Shown here: positions 1-12,720 of the stretch, piece by piece
How the letters are laid out: every line of letters begins with the position of its first letter
How positions within the stretch are numbered: the first letter of the stretch is position 1
Origin: Haliotis asinina
Taxonomy: Eukaryota > Mollusca > Gastropoda > Lepetellida > Haliotidae
Direction: 5' to 3'
NCBI RefSeq assembly: GCF_037392515.1
Contig: NC_090290.1
Location: 36,667,253-36,731,252, forward strand
DNA: 64,000 nucleotides
Made by a program: the position numbers and the translations under genes
Notes under the pieces: generated by a model
What the model saw: only the letters and a program-made list of their open reading frames with translations
Database searches by the model: none
Told to the model about the DNA's origin: nothing

Positions 1-485
1 TTCTGACACCTCGAGGAATATAGCTTTCAGCTGAGAACAAAGTACAACGTCATTACTTCTCAGTTCAATGTCTCTTTGCTTCTCAACTGCACTCGCTGTT
101 ATAGGTTTCTTGCATTGTTTCAACTCAAGGGCATTGATGAGGAAACACAAATGGTCTTCATACGTTCAGATTTTATCAATTATTATGTGCAACTGTGTCA
201 TTATTGATCTATCATCTTCTGTTAATGTGCATTACTGTTGTGTAATATATGTACGTGCGTGCAATAGGGGTCCATGCGTGCGTGTATGTGACAGTGGAAT
301 GTGTCACTGTCATTCTGGTATGGGATGTGTAACGTTTCCATGGAACGTTATGTATAAAAACTAGAAGAACCGTAGCAATAAGGGAACATTGCACCCAAAT
401 GTAATTCGTATCCTAGGTCAACGACCACAGCTACCTATAGTAATTGAAATTGAACAAATTGCTGATTCAAACAGCTTCGACGTTA

Positions 486-591
<106 letters not shown>

Positions 592-1699
592 GTCTCAGAA
601 TCTTAGAACAGAGACACCGGTATATTAAATGATGTAACTAAGCCCGTTTCCAGCATCTTTGTTCGCGTCTTGACATCGTGATAATGATACTAGTCTCAAC
701 AGAAATAATTATGCTCGCATGTTTTACTGTATGTGTAGCAAAAATGAAAGTGCATTTACAAAAGAAGAGTGAACATTAACAGCACGAGTTTCCCACCCCT
801 ATTCTACTTTTCATGTCTTTTTGCGAACACCTGGTGTCATCACCGATTTCGAGTTATACTTTAAAAAAAACTTCCATTGCCACTCTGCTTTGTACGACCA
901 ATGTACTATTTCGATAATCGAAAGTGGTTGTTCAGTTTAATCGGAATATAAAGACTAGAAAGTTTCGGGTGACTATCAAAGATCCATGTGTGGGCATGGG
1001 TCGATTTACCCTTGATGTTTGTAACGGGAAATATATCCATTTCACATATTAATGTAAGGCTCTACTAATAAAACTGCATATGCCTGAGATTACTAAACTA
1101 CGAAAGAAAGTACACCTAAGACATGGATTTGACCAAAACAATACAAACTTTAAGAACTCTACGGATGATTTTTTATTTTTTATTCATAAGTAATTTATGA
1201 ATAAAGAAGTTGTTTATACATAAAGTGTGTCCTTATCTGTTTCACCAACTTCTAAATATGCCACTCGAAAAAGTAATGCACGCCTTACCAAATTGGTTTG
1301 GGTTGAAAATTATACTTTAAGGTAGACCCAAATGCATAACTATGTATCAGTTTCTAATACATAACCATCTACTAACCACTTGTCTATCTTAGTTGTATCT
1401 ACCATATAACTTGGGTGTATTCTGTTATCTGCGTCATGATCATATTGATCAAAGTATTATTTCCACAATCTAACAAATGTATTCTATTGCACTGAATGTT
1501 ATCGGTCACAATTTAGTTGCTTATATCATACATGACATGCATACTCCTTAAATATATTCCTCACGTACCCAGGGTGAAGTATGTGTCGTTTACAGTGTAC
1601 GTAGTCACAAGTACATGGGGTACACATGAAACGTCTTGATCTTTCAGTTTAACATATAAACGGAATTTGCCTCCCAGGTGCACCTACCAGGTTAGCATT

Positions 1700-1814
1700 G
1701 TTTTTCAGCAACTCATACTGGTCGTAAGCGGTGACAAACAGGATCGGGTAGCCAGGCTCGCTGACTTGATTCTCCTTTTATCGTATCCCAGTTGTGTAGA
1801 CCGATATTCATTGC
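1700..1814 (+). mobile_element. SINE-A fragment (head and core, no tail)
   Basis: Diverged copy of the SINE-A core, with a GTCGTAAG..GGATCGGGT..CAGGCTCGCTGACTTG order and a CAGCAAC head motif. The tail is missing. Full copies at 48400-48668 and 60002-60269 serve as the reference. Confidence 0.65.
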
Positions 1815-2819
1815 CAAACACAACTCTACAAAACACACAAGAAACCACACATAGATATACATCAGAGTGTCTTCCCATTTGCAGATGGTATATGAAATGA
1901 CCCATTGCAAAGTTTAAGAAAACTTTAAATGACCGTAATTTTCAAATGACTCACTGCTAGCCATATAGTCTTCCTTATGCATCCAAGTTTGGGAATTACA
2001 ACATTTGATGACAATTGTTCTGAATGAAAATATTTAGATAATTTTGTAATTTCTTTAGTTATAAGTAATCTGTTGGTTCAAATGCGAGAACAGCGTTCTT
2101 TTTAAAAGTCTAAAATCAACCTTTTTTAACGATTTTGTATTGTCTATCTGTTCCAAGATGCCAAAGACGGAATATTTCAAATGGCAACAAATCTTATGCC
2201 AATATAATGAACAAATAAATAACTGTTTTAATTTCTCAAAATAATTGAGTGCAAGAAAACAGTTGCATTTTGTTCCTAAACATTCCTTATAGATAGAGAA
2301 ATACGATTATAACATAGAGGTAATGTATTAATCCTCATATGAAACCGACAAGCGGCTTTGCTCTTGGGAATTAATTAACCATCTACAAGATGCAATACGA
2401 CCTCTTTCTCGACCTCAGTCAGTGCGGTAATTGCGAATGTTAAACACAGTAATTATATGAGATATTCAGTATTAACGGCTGTCCCTCCCAAGTATGACCG
2501 CAGTGTAAGAAACAAGCAGCATGACGATCATTTGGAACCAAACCAGCTGGTTTACGTCCAACGGTAGCACGCGCACAATATGATGACAACCGACAGCTTT
2601 AAGGGGTATCTTGCCGTGATAAGGTGTCTGAGGCTTCACCTTTGACCCCATATAAATTAGGGTCATGGGGTCAGTGTTTCTGAATTATCTATTGAGGCGT
2701 TTCCTAACAAATTTTCATATCAGTTGATGAAAGAAAGCTTGTAGCAAATCTTAGTTACACAGATATCAGATAGTATGGTAAGAGGATTCTAGAATACATG
2801 ACGTTCCAGATAGACTGTC

Positions 2820-3062
2820 TTATACTAGATTACACTACATAACAAAAAATTATTAATAAATTACAATACATTGCATTATACAAGTAATACATTATATTCC
2901 ATTGCGTTAAATTACATCATATTACAAAACATTATACAATACAAGTGTTAAATTACATCAGATTATATTGCGCATGTAATAAATTACATTACACTACACA
3001 ACGTAAATAAGAAATTACATTACATTACACTACATTACATTACATTGGACAAGTAATTACAT
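2820..3062. repeat. ATTACA-rich simple-sequence tract
   Basis: Degenerate ATTAC/ATTACA pentamer-hexamer repeats fill about 240 bp, interrupted by AT-rich spacers. Confidence 0.85.
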
Positions 3063-3767
3063 ACTATATCTGGCAGCTGTTTGTATGTTTTGTGATAATG
3101 ATTACAAACCACGGATGAATACTGATACAATATCAGTAAGTATGACGTCATGCTTATAGATTAGTGTAGATATTCAATCCTAATTCTATAAGGGATTTGC
3201 CAAAGAGGGGAAAACATGGAACTTAGAAAGCATCTGGTTAAAGATACTATGTGCATTATCTTGGAGGTAACATGAAACAATGGGGTGATGTACCCTCGAT
3301 ATTTGTTTAAGTTCCCTGAGCCTGAAGGCAACATATTTATCTTACCGAACACCTCACTGTTAATTTTGAAATGCTTGAAGCATGGATATCGGATCGTACA
3401 CTTCTTTCAATCTGTATGAATCAAACGATTCGAATCTTGCATCTTTGCTGTTTTTCCCGCAGGTATTCTCCCAATAAAGTCGCCACGATGTAATTTCCCT
3501 TCTTAATATTCACAGGGACTACATTTGATGATTTCGTCAAAGTTATTTATTAGAATGCGACGCAAGTCTTTTCGTAGCCATCTCTGGATTTTGCAGACAA
3601 ATTTAGAGTTATCCCCCTTCCATTCATGTGTGATGCAATGTTATTCGAGATTAAGAAGTACTACCACGAAGTACCGAATGACTTGCTATTGGCAGCGGGG
3701 TACATTGCTATGTACCTCGCTTGTAAGTGGGGTGCATTGAAAATAACATAAATTACTGTGGTAATGT

Positions 3768-4322
3768 GGGTGATAAGTACCAGATGATGTACCAGTACTA
3801 TGAAGATGAGCATAAGGTGATAATATTTTGCAATGATAAATCAATAAGTGAAATAACTTGTGATGAAGTACTATAGTTAAACGTACTATAAAGATAAAGC
3901 ATATTATGATTGCAGAGATAAATCAATAAGTAGTGAGTGAGTGTGTTTAGTTTTACGCCGCACACAGCAATATTCCAGCTATATGGCGGTGGTCTGTAAA
4001 TAATGATCGAGTCTGGGTCCAGACAATCCAGTGATCAACAACATGACCATCGATCCACGAAATTGGGAATCGATGACATGTGTCAAGTAAGTCAGCGAGC
4101 CTGACCACCCGACCCCGTTAGTCGCCTCCTACGACAAGCACAGTCCCTTTTTATGGCAAGCATGGGATGCTGAAGGCCTATTCTACCCCGGGACCTTCAC
4201 AGGTAAATCAATAAGTAAAATAACTTGTGATGAAATACTATAGTTAAAGCTACTATAAAGACAAAGCATATGATGATAAAATACTGCAGTGATAAATCAA
4301 CAAGTAAAATTCGGAGATAAAA
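3768..4322. repeat. ~86-bp tandem repeat split by a SINE-A insertion
   Basis: The motif AAATCAATAAGT, then AAATAACTTGTGATGAA and ACTATAAAGA.AAAGCATAT, occurs around 3838-3905 and again at 4204-4275. Partial copies lie at both edges. A SINE-A (3933-4203) separates the units. Confidence 0.75.
3933..4203 (-). mobile_element. SINE-A, full length, with 14-bp TSD
   Basis: Complete SINE-A reading head to tail on the - strand. It is flanked by TAAATCAATAAGTA at 3919-3932 and 4204-4217. The host locus is itself tandemly repeated, so part of this flanking identity could predate the insertion. Confidence 0.88.
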
Positions 4323-5197
4323 TGCGGCATGGATTAAGATTTAGCTGAAATCATAAGAACGGAATAACGCTGTCCCTTGGCCAGTGTTGGATCTTGTCAG
4401 GTTTTCAGCTTCAGTCATCCCATTACTTTCCACGGCGATTTGTATTCCATGGACATTTACAAAAACCGCACCGTTAGGTTGAAGACACGTCCAATATTCT
4501 GCAGCTGCATCATCTTTCACGCTTCACAACTTCATGAGTGTTGACGTTGTCGCGAACAATGGACGTAATTGGGATGGTTTGTAAACAACTACCGAGCACT
4601 AATCTTCATCAAATTGTGGCTTAGTAAATGCCATTCATGTTCTTCAAAACTCCCTTTGATGACTCAAATCTAATGATGCATATCGATCAGCAACGTCTAC
4701 GATTATCCCACACACACAGAAACAATGCCTACGATTAACGCAGTAAACTTGTAACAACGTCTAAGTCTATAAAGACATGTCGGCAAGGTCCTCGACAGTT
4801 AAGCATAATCCCTTCTTAAGCCAAGGAGCACGTGAGAGACCCATCTGTATCCGTGAATGAGTGAGTGTGGATTAACTCCCCTTTGAGTTATATTTAGGAG
4901 TATTAGATATGACTTGGTGCAGAGCTCAACGTGGGCTGATTTGATGAACCCACGGGCATGATTCTGTAAAACCTGGAAACATAATTGGGGCGAACCGGTA
5001 CTCCCGTGAAATTCGTTCTGCAGAAGACTAATATAATACCGTTTTCATACAGTATAAGTCACGAGCGGTGTACACACTTTAATTAATGATTAAATACAAG
5101 CAATATCCTTTATCATAAAATATCTCGTATACGACATATAACACATGTGAATTTATGAAGAGGTATTAATCATCACTGAAGGTATTCGCTAGAGGAT

Positions 5198-5358
5198 GGG
5201 GGCGGTGGGGCAGCCTAGTCGTTAAAGCGCTGGCTCGACAAGCCGAAGGTTTGTTCCCTACATGGACACAATGTGCGATGACCATTTCTGGTGTTCCTCG
5301 TCGTGACATTGCTGGGATATTGGTAAAATCAGCGTGAAACCATACGTACTCATTCACT
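5198..5358 (+). mobile_element. SINE-B (tRNA-headed), diverged
   Basis: The tRNA-like head has an A-box-type CAGCCTAGTCGTTAAAGCG and a decayed B-box-type GGTTTGTTCCC. It is followed by the family body (TTTCTGGTGTTCCTCGTCGTGAC) and a CATTCAC tail. It ends about 150 bp before the myostatin propeptide exon. Confidence 0.8.
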
Positions 5359-5510
5359 AGCTAACGTGTATCCGTCATAAACACAAGCAAAGCTACCTCA
5401 ACTCTTTACCTGAAACCGTTCATGCAGTTACCTGTACGTTAGATGTGGTCATTGATATGTCTTGTCCATCAACTTCAAGGTGTGTTTAGTATCCATTTGG
5501 ATTCTTTCAG

Positions 5511-5884
5511 CTCCACCGGATCGTGATTTGAACGAGAGTTATGTGGCATACTTCAATCTCCCCGATGAGACAAGAGACTCCTATATCAAAAAGGCAGTTC
5601 TGTGGTACTACGTGAGACCGTCAAAGCAGCAGAAAACGGCGGTTGAGCTGCACATCCGTACATTTAAACCCCAGGAGTACAGACCGCCCCGGAAAATATA
5701 TCTACGATACAAAAAGCTTTTCCCTAAGAGGTCTCGGAACTGGCATCAGTTGGACATTAGGAAGACAGTGCAGGAGTGGGTAGACAAACCCTTACTCAAC
5801 TTCGGATTACAGATGACAGCTTTTGACCATACCATGAGGAATCTTATCGTTACACCCCCAACGTCCTCGGATGATGCAGGCTAT
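5511..5884 (+). CDS. mstn: Myostatin/GDF8-GDF11-like TGF-beta ligand, propeptide exon (exon 2)
   Basis: Encodes 124 residues of a TGF-beta propeptide. The translation runs from PPDRDLNESYVAYFNL through a hydrophobic stretch with AVLWYYVRP, the IRTFKP segment, WHQLDIRKTVQEWV and LIVTPPTSSDDAGY. The WHQLDIRKTVQEWV motif is the conserved prodomain signature shared with vertebrate myostatin (IDVKTVLQNWL). The prodomain folds, chaperones and keeps latent the ligand encoded by 14234-14605. Boundaries: acceptor TTCTTTCAG ends at 5510, and donor GTGAGT starts at 5885. The exon is 374 bp, entered in phase 1 and left in phase 0, the same length and phases I know for exon 2 of vertebrate MSTN. An in-frame ATG at 5462 lies in the intron and is not the start. 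I cannot separate GDF8 from GDF11; invertebrates typically have one ancestral gene. Confidence 0.93.
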
Positions 5885-6159
5885 GTGAGTTGACAACCAT
5901 TTTTATTGCATGGGTAATACAAGTTTGATCTGACTGGTCGAACTGTCACTTCGACTGCATAGCAAAAAGAATGAGGATAAGAAAACTGATTTCAATTTCG
6001 GTTGATCTAATGACCTATCGACCTTGGGAAAGCGACATTCAGCTCTTTGCCTTTGCCTTTGCAAATATCACTTGTCCAAAGTCGTTAAAATCTTGACCAA
6101 AGTCACGTAACATCAATGACTGCATACACTCTTCATCCTCTTTTTGCTACTTTTACTAC

Positions 6160-7384
6160 TGCTGGGGTCAATAAACCCCAACCATACGAGTCTCATTAAC
6201 CTCCAGTCACAAACAGTCACAAACGTAAAGGCAATGATTATATAATACTACTCACCCTATTTTTACTACTTTTACAACTACTCTGGTCAATCTTTGCATT
6301 GTGGTCTCAGTAACCCCAAACTCCTTAAAAACAACTTCGATCACAATACCCCAGAACGACATGATTCTCCTTAACCTCCAGACACACATTTCAAAACAAA
6401 GAACTACTCGAGTCTCATTTACTCCTGTCCACACTATCTCAGTGACCCCCTGCCTCAATGACACTGCCTCTATACCCATGCGAGGCGAGGCTCATTTATC
6501 CCTTGTGTGAATCTCCTAGCCCTCCAGCGTCAAAAAACAAACCCTGCTCAATAATGGTGTGATTCTCCTGAATCTCCAGGCACACTGTCTTAATAACTCC
6601 CAAATATTTGAGTGAGTGTGTGAGTTTAGTTTTACGCCGCATTCAGCAATATTCCAGCTATATGGCGGTGGTCTGTAGATAATCAAGTCTGGACCAGACA
6701 ATCCATTGATCAACAACATGAGCATCAATCTGCGCAATTGGAAACTGATGACATGTCCAGTGAGTCAGCGAGTCTGACCACCCGATCCCGTTAGTCGCCT
6801 CCTACGACAAGCAGTGTCGCATTTTATGGCAAGCCTGGGTTTCTGAAGGCCTATTCTACCCCGGGACCTTCACGGGTCCCAAATATTTGAGCATCTTTAA
6901 CCTCCAGGCACACTGTCTAAATAACCCACAGTCACAATAGCCCCCAACGACATGATTCTCCTTAACCTCCAGACACACTGTCTCAAACAAAGAACTACCT
7001 GAATTTCGTTATCTCCTGTCCACACTGCCTCAATGACCCCTAGCCTGCCTCTTTAACCTTCAGCTACACTGCCTCTGTAGCCCCTGCTTGGCGAGTGTGT
7101 TTAACCCCTGGTGTAAGTCTCCTAACCTTCAAACCACATTTGCTTAATAACGACGTCATTGTCTTCAGTGTCCAGGCACACAGTCTCCATAACCCCCAAA
7201 TAACCACCAATTTAATTATAATTAAGTCGTTTTAACCTCTTGGCACGCAGTCTCGATAACCCCCACCTATGGCTGTCTCCATAACCTCAAGCCACACTGT
7301 CTCAGTAAACCCCAGATTTTCGAGTCTAATTAACCTCAATCCATATTCCATCAATATCCTCAACATCCCTGTCACAATAACCCA
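6160..7384. repeat. Degenerate flank of the 46-bp E-box minisatellite
   Basis: Loose repeats of CACACTGTCTC..TAACCC and TCACAATA.CCC share the CACAATAACCC core of the regular array that follows. They look like an old, unhomogenised edge of the same array. A SINE-A at 6613-6876 interrupts it. Confidence 0.6.
6613..6876 (-). mobile_element. SINE-A, full length, with 15-bp TSD
   Basis: Complete SINE-A on the - strand, flanked by a perfect TCCCAAATATTTGAG at 6598-6612 and 6877-6891. The duplication length supports insertion by target-primed reverse transcription. Confidence 0.95.
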
Positions 7385-8460
7385 GGCCAGGAGGTCACTA
7401 TATTCCAAACTACATGGTACCAATAACCCAGGCTACGTGGTCACTATATTTCTAACCACAAGACCACAATAACCCGGATCACGTGGTCACTATATTCCTA
7501 ACCACATGATCACAATAACCCAAGCCACGTGGCCACTATATTCCTAACCATATGACCACACTAACCCAGGTCACATGGTCACTATATTCCGTACTACATG
7601 GCCACAATAACAAAGGCCACGTGGCCACTATATTCCTAACATTATGACCACAATAACCCAGACCACTATATTCCGTACTACATGGCCACAATAACAAAGG
7701 CCATATGGTCACTATATTCCTAACCAAAAGACCACAATAACCCGGATCATGTGGTCACTATATTCCTAACCATATGACCACACTAACCCAGGTCACATGG
7801 TCACTATATTCCGTACTACATGGCCACAATAACAAAGGCCACGTGGCCACTATATTCCTAACCATATGACCACAATAACCCAGGCCACTATATTCCGTAC
7901 TACATGGCCACAATAACAAAGGCCATATGGTCACTATATTCCTAACCAAAAGACCACAATAACCCGGATCACGTGGTCACTATGTTCCTAACCACATGAT
8001 CACAATAACCCAGGCCACGTGGCCACTATATTCCTAACCATATGACCACACTAACCCAGGTCACATGGTCACTATATTCCGTACTACATGGCCACAATAA
8101 CAAAGGCCATATGGTCACAATAACCCAGGTCACGTGGTCACTATATTCCTAACCACATGACCACACTAACCCAGGTCACGTGTTAGCTATATTCTTAATC
8201 CCAATGACCACACTTACCCCAGATCACAATAATCCTAACCACACGGCCACCATCACTCGTGGTGACAATAACCCTAAATACATGGCCAGGATAACCCTAT
8301 CCACATATCACAATAACCTGAGGCCACCTGGTAACAATAGCCAAGCTATGTGACCACGTTAACCCTAAGCAAAGTAGCAATAACCCTGAGCCACATGGTG
8401 ACAATAACCCTATCCACATGGCCACACTAAAGCAAGGCCACGTGTAAACCAAGACCCGAA
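7385..8460. repeat. 46-bp minisatellite with a 222-bp higher-order repeat
   Basis: Monomers of 46 bp start at 7385, 7431 and 7477 and continue. Each is a dimer of 23-bp halves that both read CCAnnTG.CCAC.ATA. Every half therefore carries a CANNTG E-box hexamer (CACGTG, CATATG or CACATG). Between about 7559 and 8000 the array has a 222-bp higher-order period made of four 46-bp units and one 38-bp unit. Units near the right edge decay to single 23-bp repeats. The array lies in myostatin intron 2. It generates near-identical spurious reading frames on the - strand. Confidence 0.95.
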
Positions 8461-9069
8461 CCGCATGGTCACAATATATATCTCAATAAACTTATCCACA
8501 TGGGTGTATATGGACAATAGATACCGTTGCGTGTTTTCGAAATGTGTTTGAATTTCAGATCCATCTATCATAATGCTTAATGCTTCCAGCACCATATTGT
8601 ACACCAGAGTACCATAACAGCGAGTCCGTTTACAAACTGTTGTTTAATGTGACACAGCATCTCTTGATACTGACATTCCTTTTGTGCCAGTGGTTTCAAA
8701 GTCGTCTTGCCTATTGTGGGTTTAAATCCCGGTTCATCTTACTGGATTTGTCAGCACAAGTGTCTCACGAGACATTTCCATTTCAGTAAGCTCACACACT
8801 TTGACACGTCAAAATATATCGTAACATTCTGCACTTGGTAAGCTTTATACTTGCCTGGTTTCTATACTCTTAGTTTCGATAAACACAGTAGCTTCGCTAA
8901 TTTGGTTAAAAACAATACTTTATCAATAGTAAACGGTTACTGAATAATCTATCATTAATACTTTCCATTTTATTTAATGATTGTTAAAAATTACAATTTT
9001 AGAGTAATAGCTGATTTGAAAGAATCTTAAATTGTGTCTTTTCACGTGAACCAATCTGTTTGTGATGGT

Positions 9070-10385
9070 TCACATAAACGGAACAGAAGCTCTCACGAAT
9101 ACATGACACTTATGGAAAGCAACGCCTTTATTCTTAATCACAACGTAAGAGATAAGAAAGGATATAATGACAAACCCAGTGACATGGGAGTGTTGTACAA
9201 AGGTAACAGTTAATAACAAATTCAGTAACAGGATAAATGTACGAAAGTAAGAGTATGATGACAAGGACAGTGACATAGGACTGATGTACGAAAGAGTACA
9301 GTACAGTCAGTGACATAGGATTGGTGTACAAAGGTAACAGTATCGTGATAAAGTCAGTAACACAGGATAAATCTACGAAAGTAGGAGTATGATCACAAAG
9401 TCAGTGACAGGAATGATGTACGAAAGAGTACAGTACAGTCAGTGACATAGGATTGGTGTACAAAGGTAACAGTATCGTGATAAAGTCAGTAATACAGGAT
9501 AAATCTACGAAAGTAAGAGTATGATCACAAAGTCAGTGACAGGAATGATGTACGAAAGAGTACAGTACAGTCAGTGACATAGGATTGGTGTACAAAGGTA
9601 ACAGTATCGTGATAAAGTCAGTAATACAGGATAAATCTACGAAAGTAAGAGTATGATCACAAAGTCAGTGACAGGAATGATGTACGAAAGAGTACAGTAC
9701 AGTCAGTGACATAGGATTGGTGTACAAAGGTAACAGTATCGTGATAAAGTCAGTAACACAGGATAAATCTACGAAAGTAAGAGTATGATCACAAAGTCAG
9801 TGACAGGAATGATGTACGAAAGAGTACAGTACAGTCAGTGACATAGGATTGGTGTACAAAGGTAACAGTATCGTGATAAAGTCAGTAATACAGGATAAAT
9901 CTACGAAAGTAAGAGTATGATCACAAAGTCAGTGACAGGAATGATGTACGAAAGATTACAGTACAGTCAGTGACGTAGGATTGGTGTACAAAGGTAACAG
10001 TATCGTGATAAAGTCAGTAACACAGGATAAATCTACGAAAGTAGGAGTATGATCACAAAGTCAGTGACAGGAATGATGTACGAAAGATTACAGTACAGTC
10101 AGTGACGTAGGATTGGTGTACAAAGGTAACAGTATCGTGATAAAGTCAGCAACACAGGATAAATCTACGAAAGTAAGAGTATGATCACAAAGTCAGTGAC
10201 AGGAATGATGTACGAAAGAGTACAGTACAGTCAGTGACATAGGATTGGTGTACAAAGGTAACAGTATCGTGATAAAGTCAGTAATACAGGATAAATCTAC
10301 GAAAGTAAGAGTATGATGACAAGGGCAGTGACATAGAACTGATGTACAAAGGTGACAGTACGTCGAGGAAGCCAGTGAGATATGA
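9070..10385. repeat. 132-bp higher-order tandem array (47+47+38 bp)
   Basis: The word AGGATTGGTGTACAAAGG recurs at 9317, 9449, 9581, 9713, 9845, 9977, 10109 and 10241, exactly 132 bp apart. Each unit holds three related subunits of 47, 47 and 38 bp that begin GTCAGTGACA or GTCAGTAACA. Copies are nearly identical in the centre, and diverged copies occur from about 9080 to 9310 and after 10320. Open frames across it are repeat artefacts. Confidence 0.96.
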
Positions 10386-12603
10386 ATGAGCATAACGGGA
10401 ATGAGCATAAATGATTTCAGTTCACTGAAGTATACAGATGTTATATACGGACTCTCTGACACATTTATCAGACAGTCAATAAGTGCATTGTGCTAGATGA
10501 TGTGATTATAACACAAATGTGTACACTTCAGGGCTGTCGAGATCATAGAGGTCGATAGTGGTTAATTTAAGTATTGATCAATTATCAATAAATATCGGAA
10601 ATGTAACTTTGAGCAAAAATGTCAAAAGGAGTTTGAAAGAAATTGATTTATTTCATTTAATGGGGCATTGTGACTTGTGTTTGTATGGATTACTAACATT
10701 ACAGTGTCCTGGACATAACTTAAAAACAGATCATGAATAAAGACCTAACTTGTGGGTGCACATTAAGACTTTTTTGTCAGTGAATGTACGAAATTATCGA
10801 TAACACAATTTTTATAACGATAGTCATGAATAATTTTAATATCGGCGATATTTCCGATTATCCTTCATTTTAGCCACCCTATTAGGAAATGGAAAATGCC
10901 TTGGCCTTTGTGGATGGCTGGCTTCTTTCTGTGGAGTTCGCTGATTTCTTGAACTTTCTTCTTTACAATGAATGATGTTGATGGGGAGAATCTTGGTTTG
11001 TGGCAAGGAAATGTGGTGATCACGATTTTTATGAGATCAAACGGATGGACAGATTACATTTCAGAGTTTTCAATAGAAGTCATGTGTTCTTCAATTCTGG
11101 TGCCTATGGGACGTTAAGTCTCTCCTGGAGTTGGGGTGGAATAAGCAGGAGCTAAACCATGCTATTTTTGATGTTTTGAGAGTTGTTGGAGAAGTGAAAG
11201 TCACTTCTGGGTTGGCTATTTTTGGGGTGATATGTCACCATTGAGGGAAACAGTTTCACATTTTGTCAGCCAGTCGGGCTATATCTGCCTAAAAGTCACT
11301 ATCCCACCAAATAAATCACTAGTCAGAAATTGTAATGCATAAACTAAGCAGAAATAGATAACAATAAGAAAATGTCTGCACGACACGCAATTAACTGCTA
11401 ATATCAAGAACGCTGTTATCAGGCCATATTCTTGCATGATTCAAAAGTGCATTAACTTAACAAGTCGGAGACAGTCATACATTTATAAATGACCCCATGA
11501 AAATTCACTAGCCATTCGGACCGGTGACGCTGGAAATGTAATGACCCGATTGGATTTTAACTAACCACGGGCTAAGGGACACTGGCTATTTGGCACACCG
11601 CATGGCATGCTGGATGATGAGGTTGGTTGGCTATAGTTGGTATCGTCAGGCATCACCACTGATTATGAGATAGTCGGTGTCTTAATCATAAGAGCAACTT
11701 TAAATTGATAATTCTTGATGTTTTACAACACGCATTTTAAATCTAGTGATTGTGAAGTTGCTTGGCTGAACCTTGTTCAGAAAGAAACGAAACCGTTTCC
11801 AATTGTATACGCTTTCCAAACTGTGGATATGGAGCATAGGCCTGCTGCTTTCTATTTCTGCGATTGTTGATAGATTCTACTCACAGCATGGAGGGTAAAT
11901 GAGCGCTCTTAACACTTAAAGTACTGTTAAACGCTTTAAACATTTACGAGACTTCTCATCATCTGACCTAGAGAGGAAAATATTTCTAGACGACCAATTC
12001 GAAATATAATCGACCCCATCAGAAATAACTGGTTTATTTCAGTTCCTTTACAGGGTAACCTCCTAAGTTTTATCACATGAGCCAAGGTTATAGGGACTTC
12101 CACCTGTTTTGACCTGTTTTACGCCGCATTAATTGCTTTAAAAACAACTTGATACAGCTAATTTGAGTATGAAACAGTACACTTAAACACAAAGGCTGTG
12201 TTGATAAAAGCTATATATACATACAAAAATGTGATTGATTAATCATTCTAATGTAACCCATGATATGATCATATCTGTTTTACGGACCTCTTAACGATTC
12301 TAATATCTCCCAAAGAGATAATGGATAATCTAGCAATGTTTTTTATCAATTTATTATTATTTTTATTATTGTTTTTTCTTTCCATTAACCGGAAATTAGA
12401 CCATTGATTGGTTGAGACTAGATCTAGAATGGGTGTGCTTGCGTTGAGCGATGTAACCGATTTCACACAAATGGTTAACTACAGATATTGTGTGCTGTAA
12501 TGAAAAGTTACTATTGATGAAATGTGTTTAATAACTATAGAAAATGTGTTGTGCATCCATTACGTTGTTGCAATATTTCGCCATGTGAACGAACCAACAT
12601 ATT

Positions 12604-12720
<117 letters not shown>

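Noticed and set aside
68-364. 98-codon frame considered as myostatin exon 1
   Set aside because: It lacks a convincing signal peptide and prodomain motifs, and has no phase-1 donor that would join to 5511.
7536-7949. Two nearly identical 63-codon - strand frames
   Set aside because: Products of the 222-bp higher-order repeat, not paralogous genes.
9317-10372. CRISPR-like regular repeats
   Set aside because: The units are contiguous with no unique spacers, and the genome is eukaryotic. It is a satellite array.
10890-11270. G/T-biased stretch that might encode a protein fragment
   Set aside because: Every frame is broken by stops and no motif is recognisable. At most a decayed repeat.
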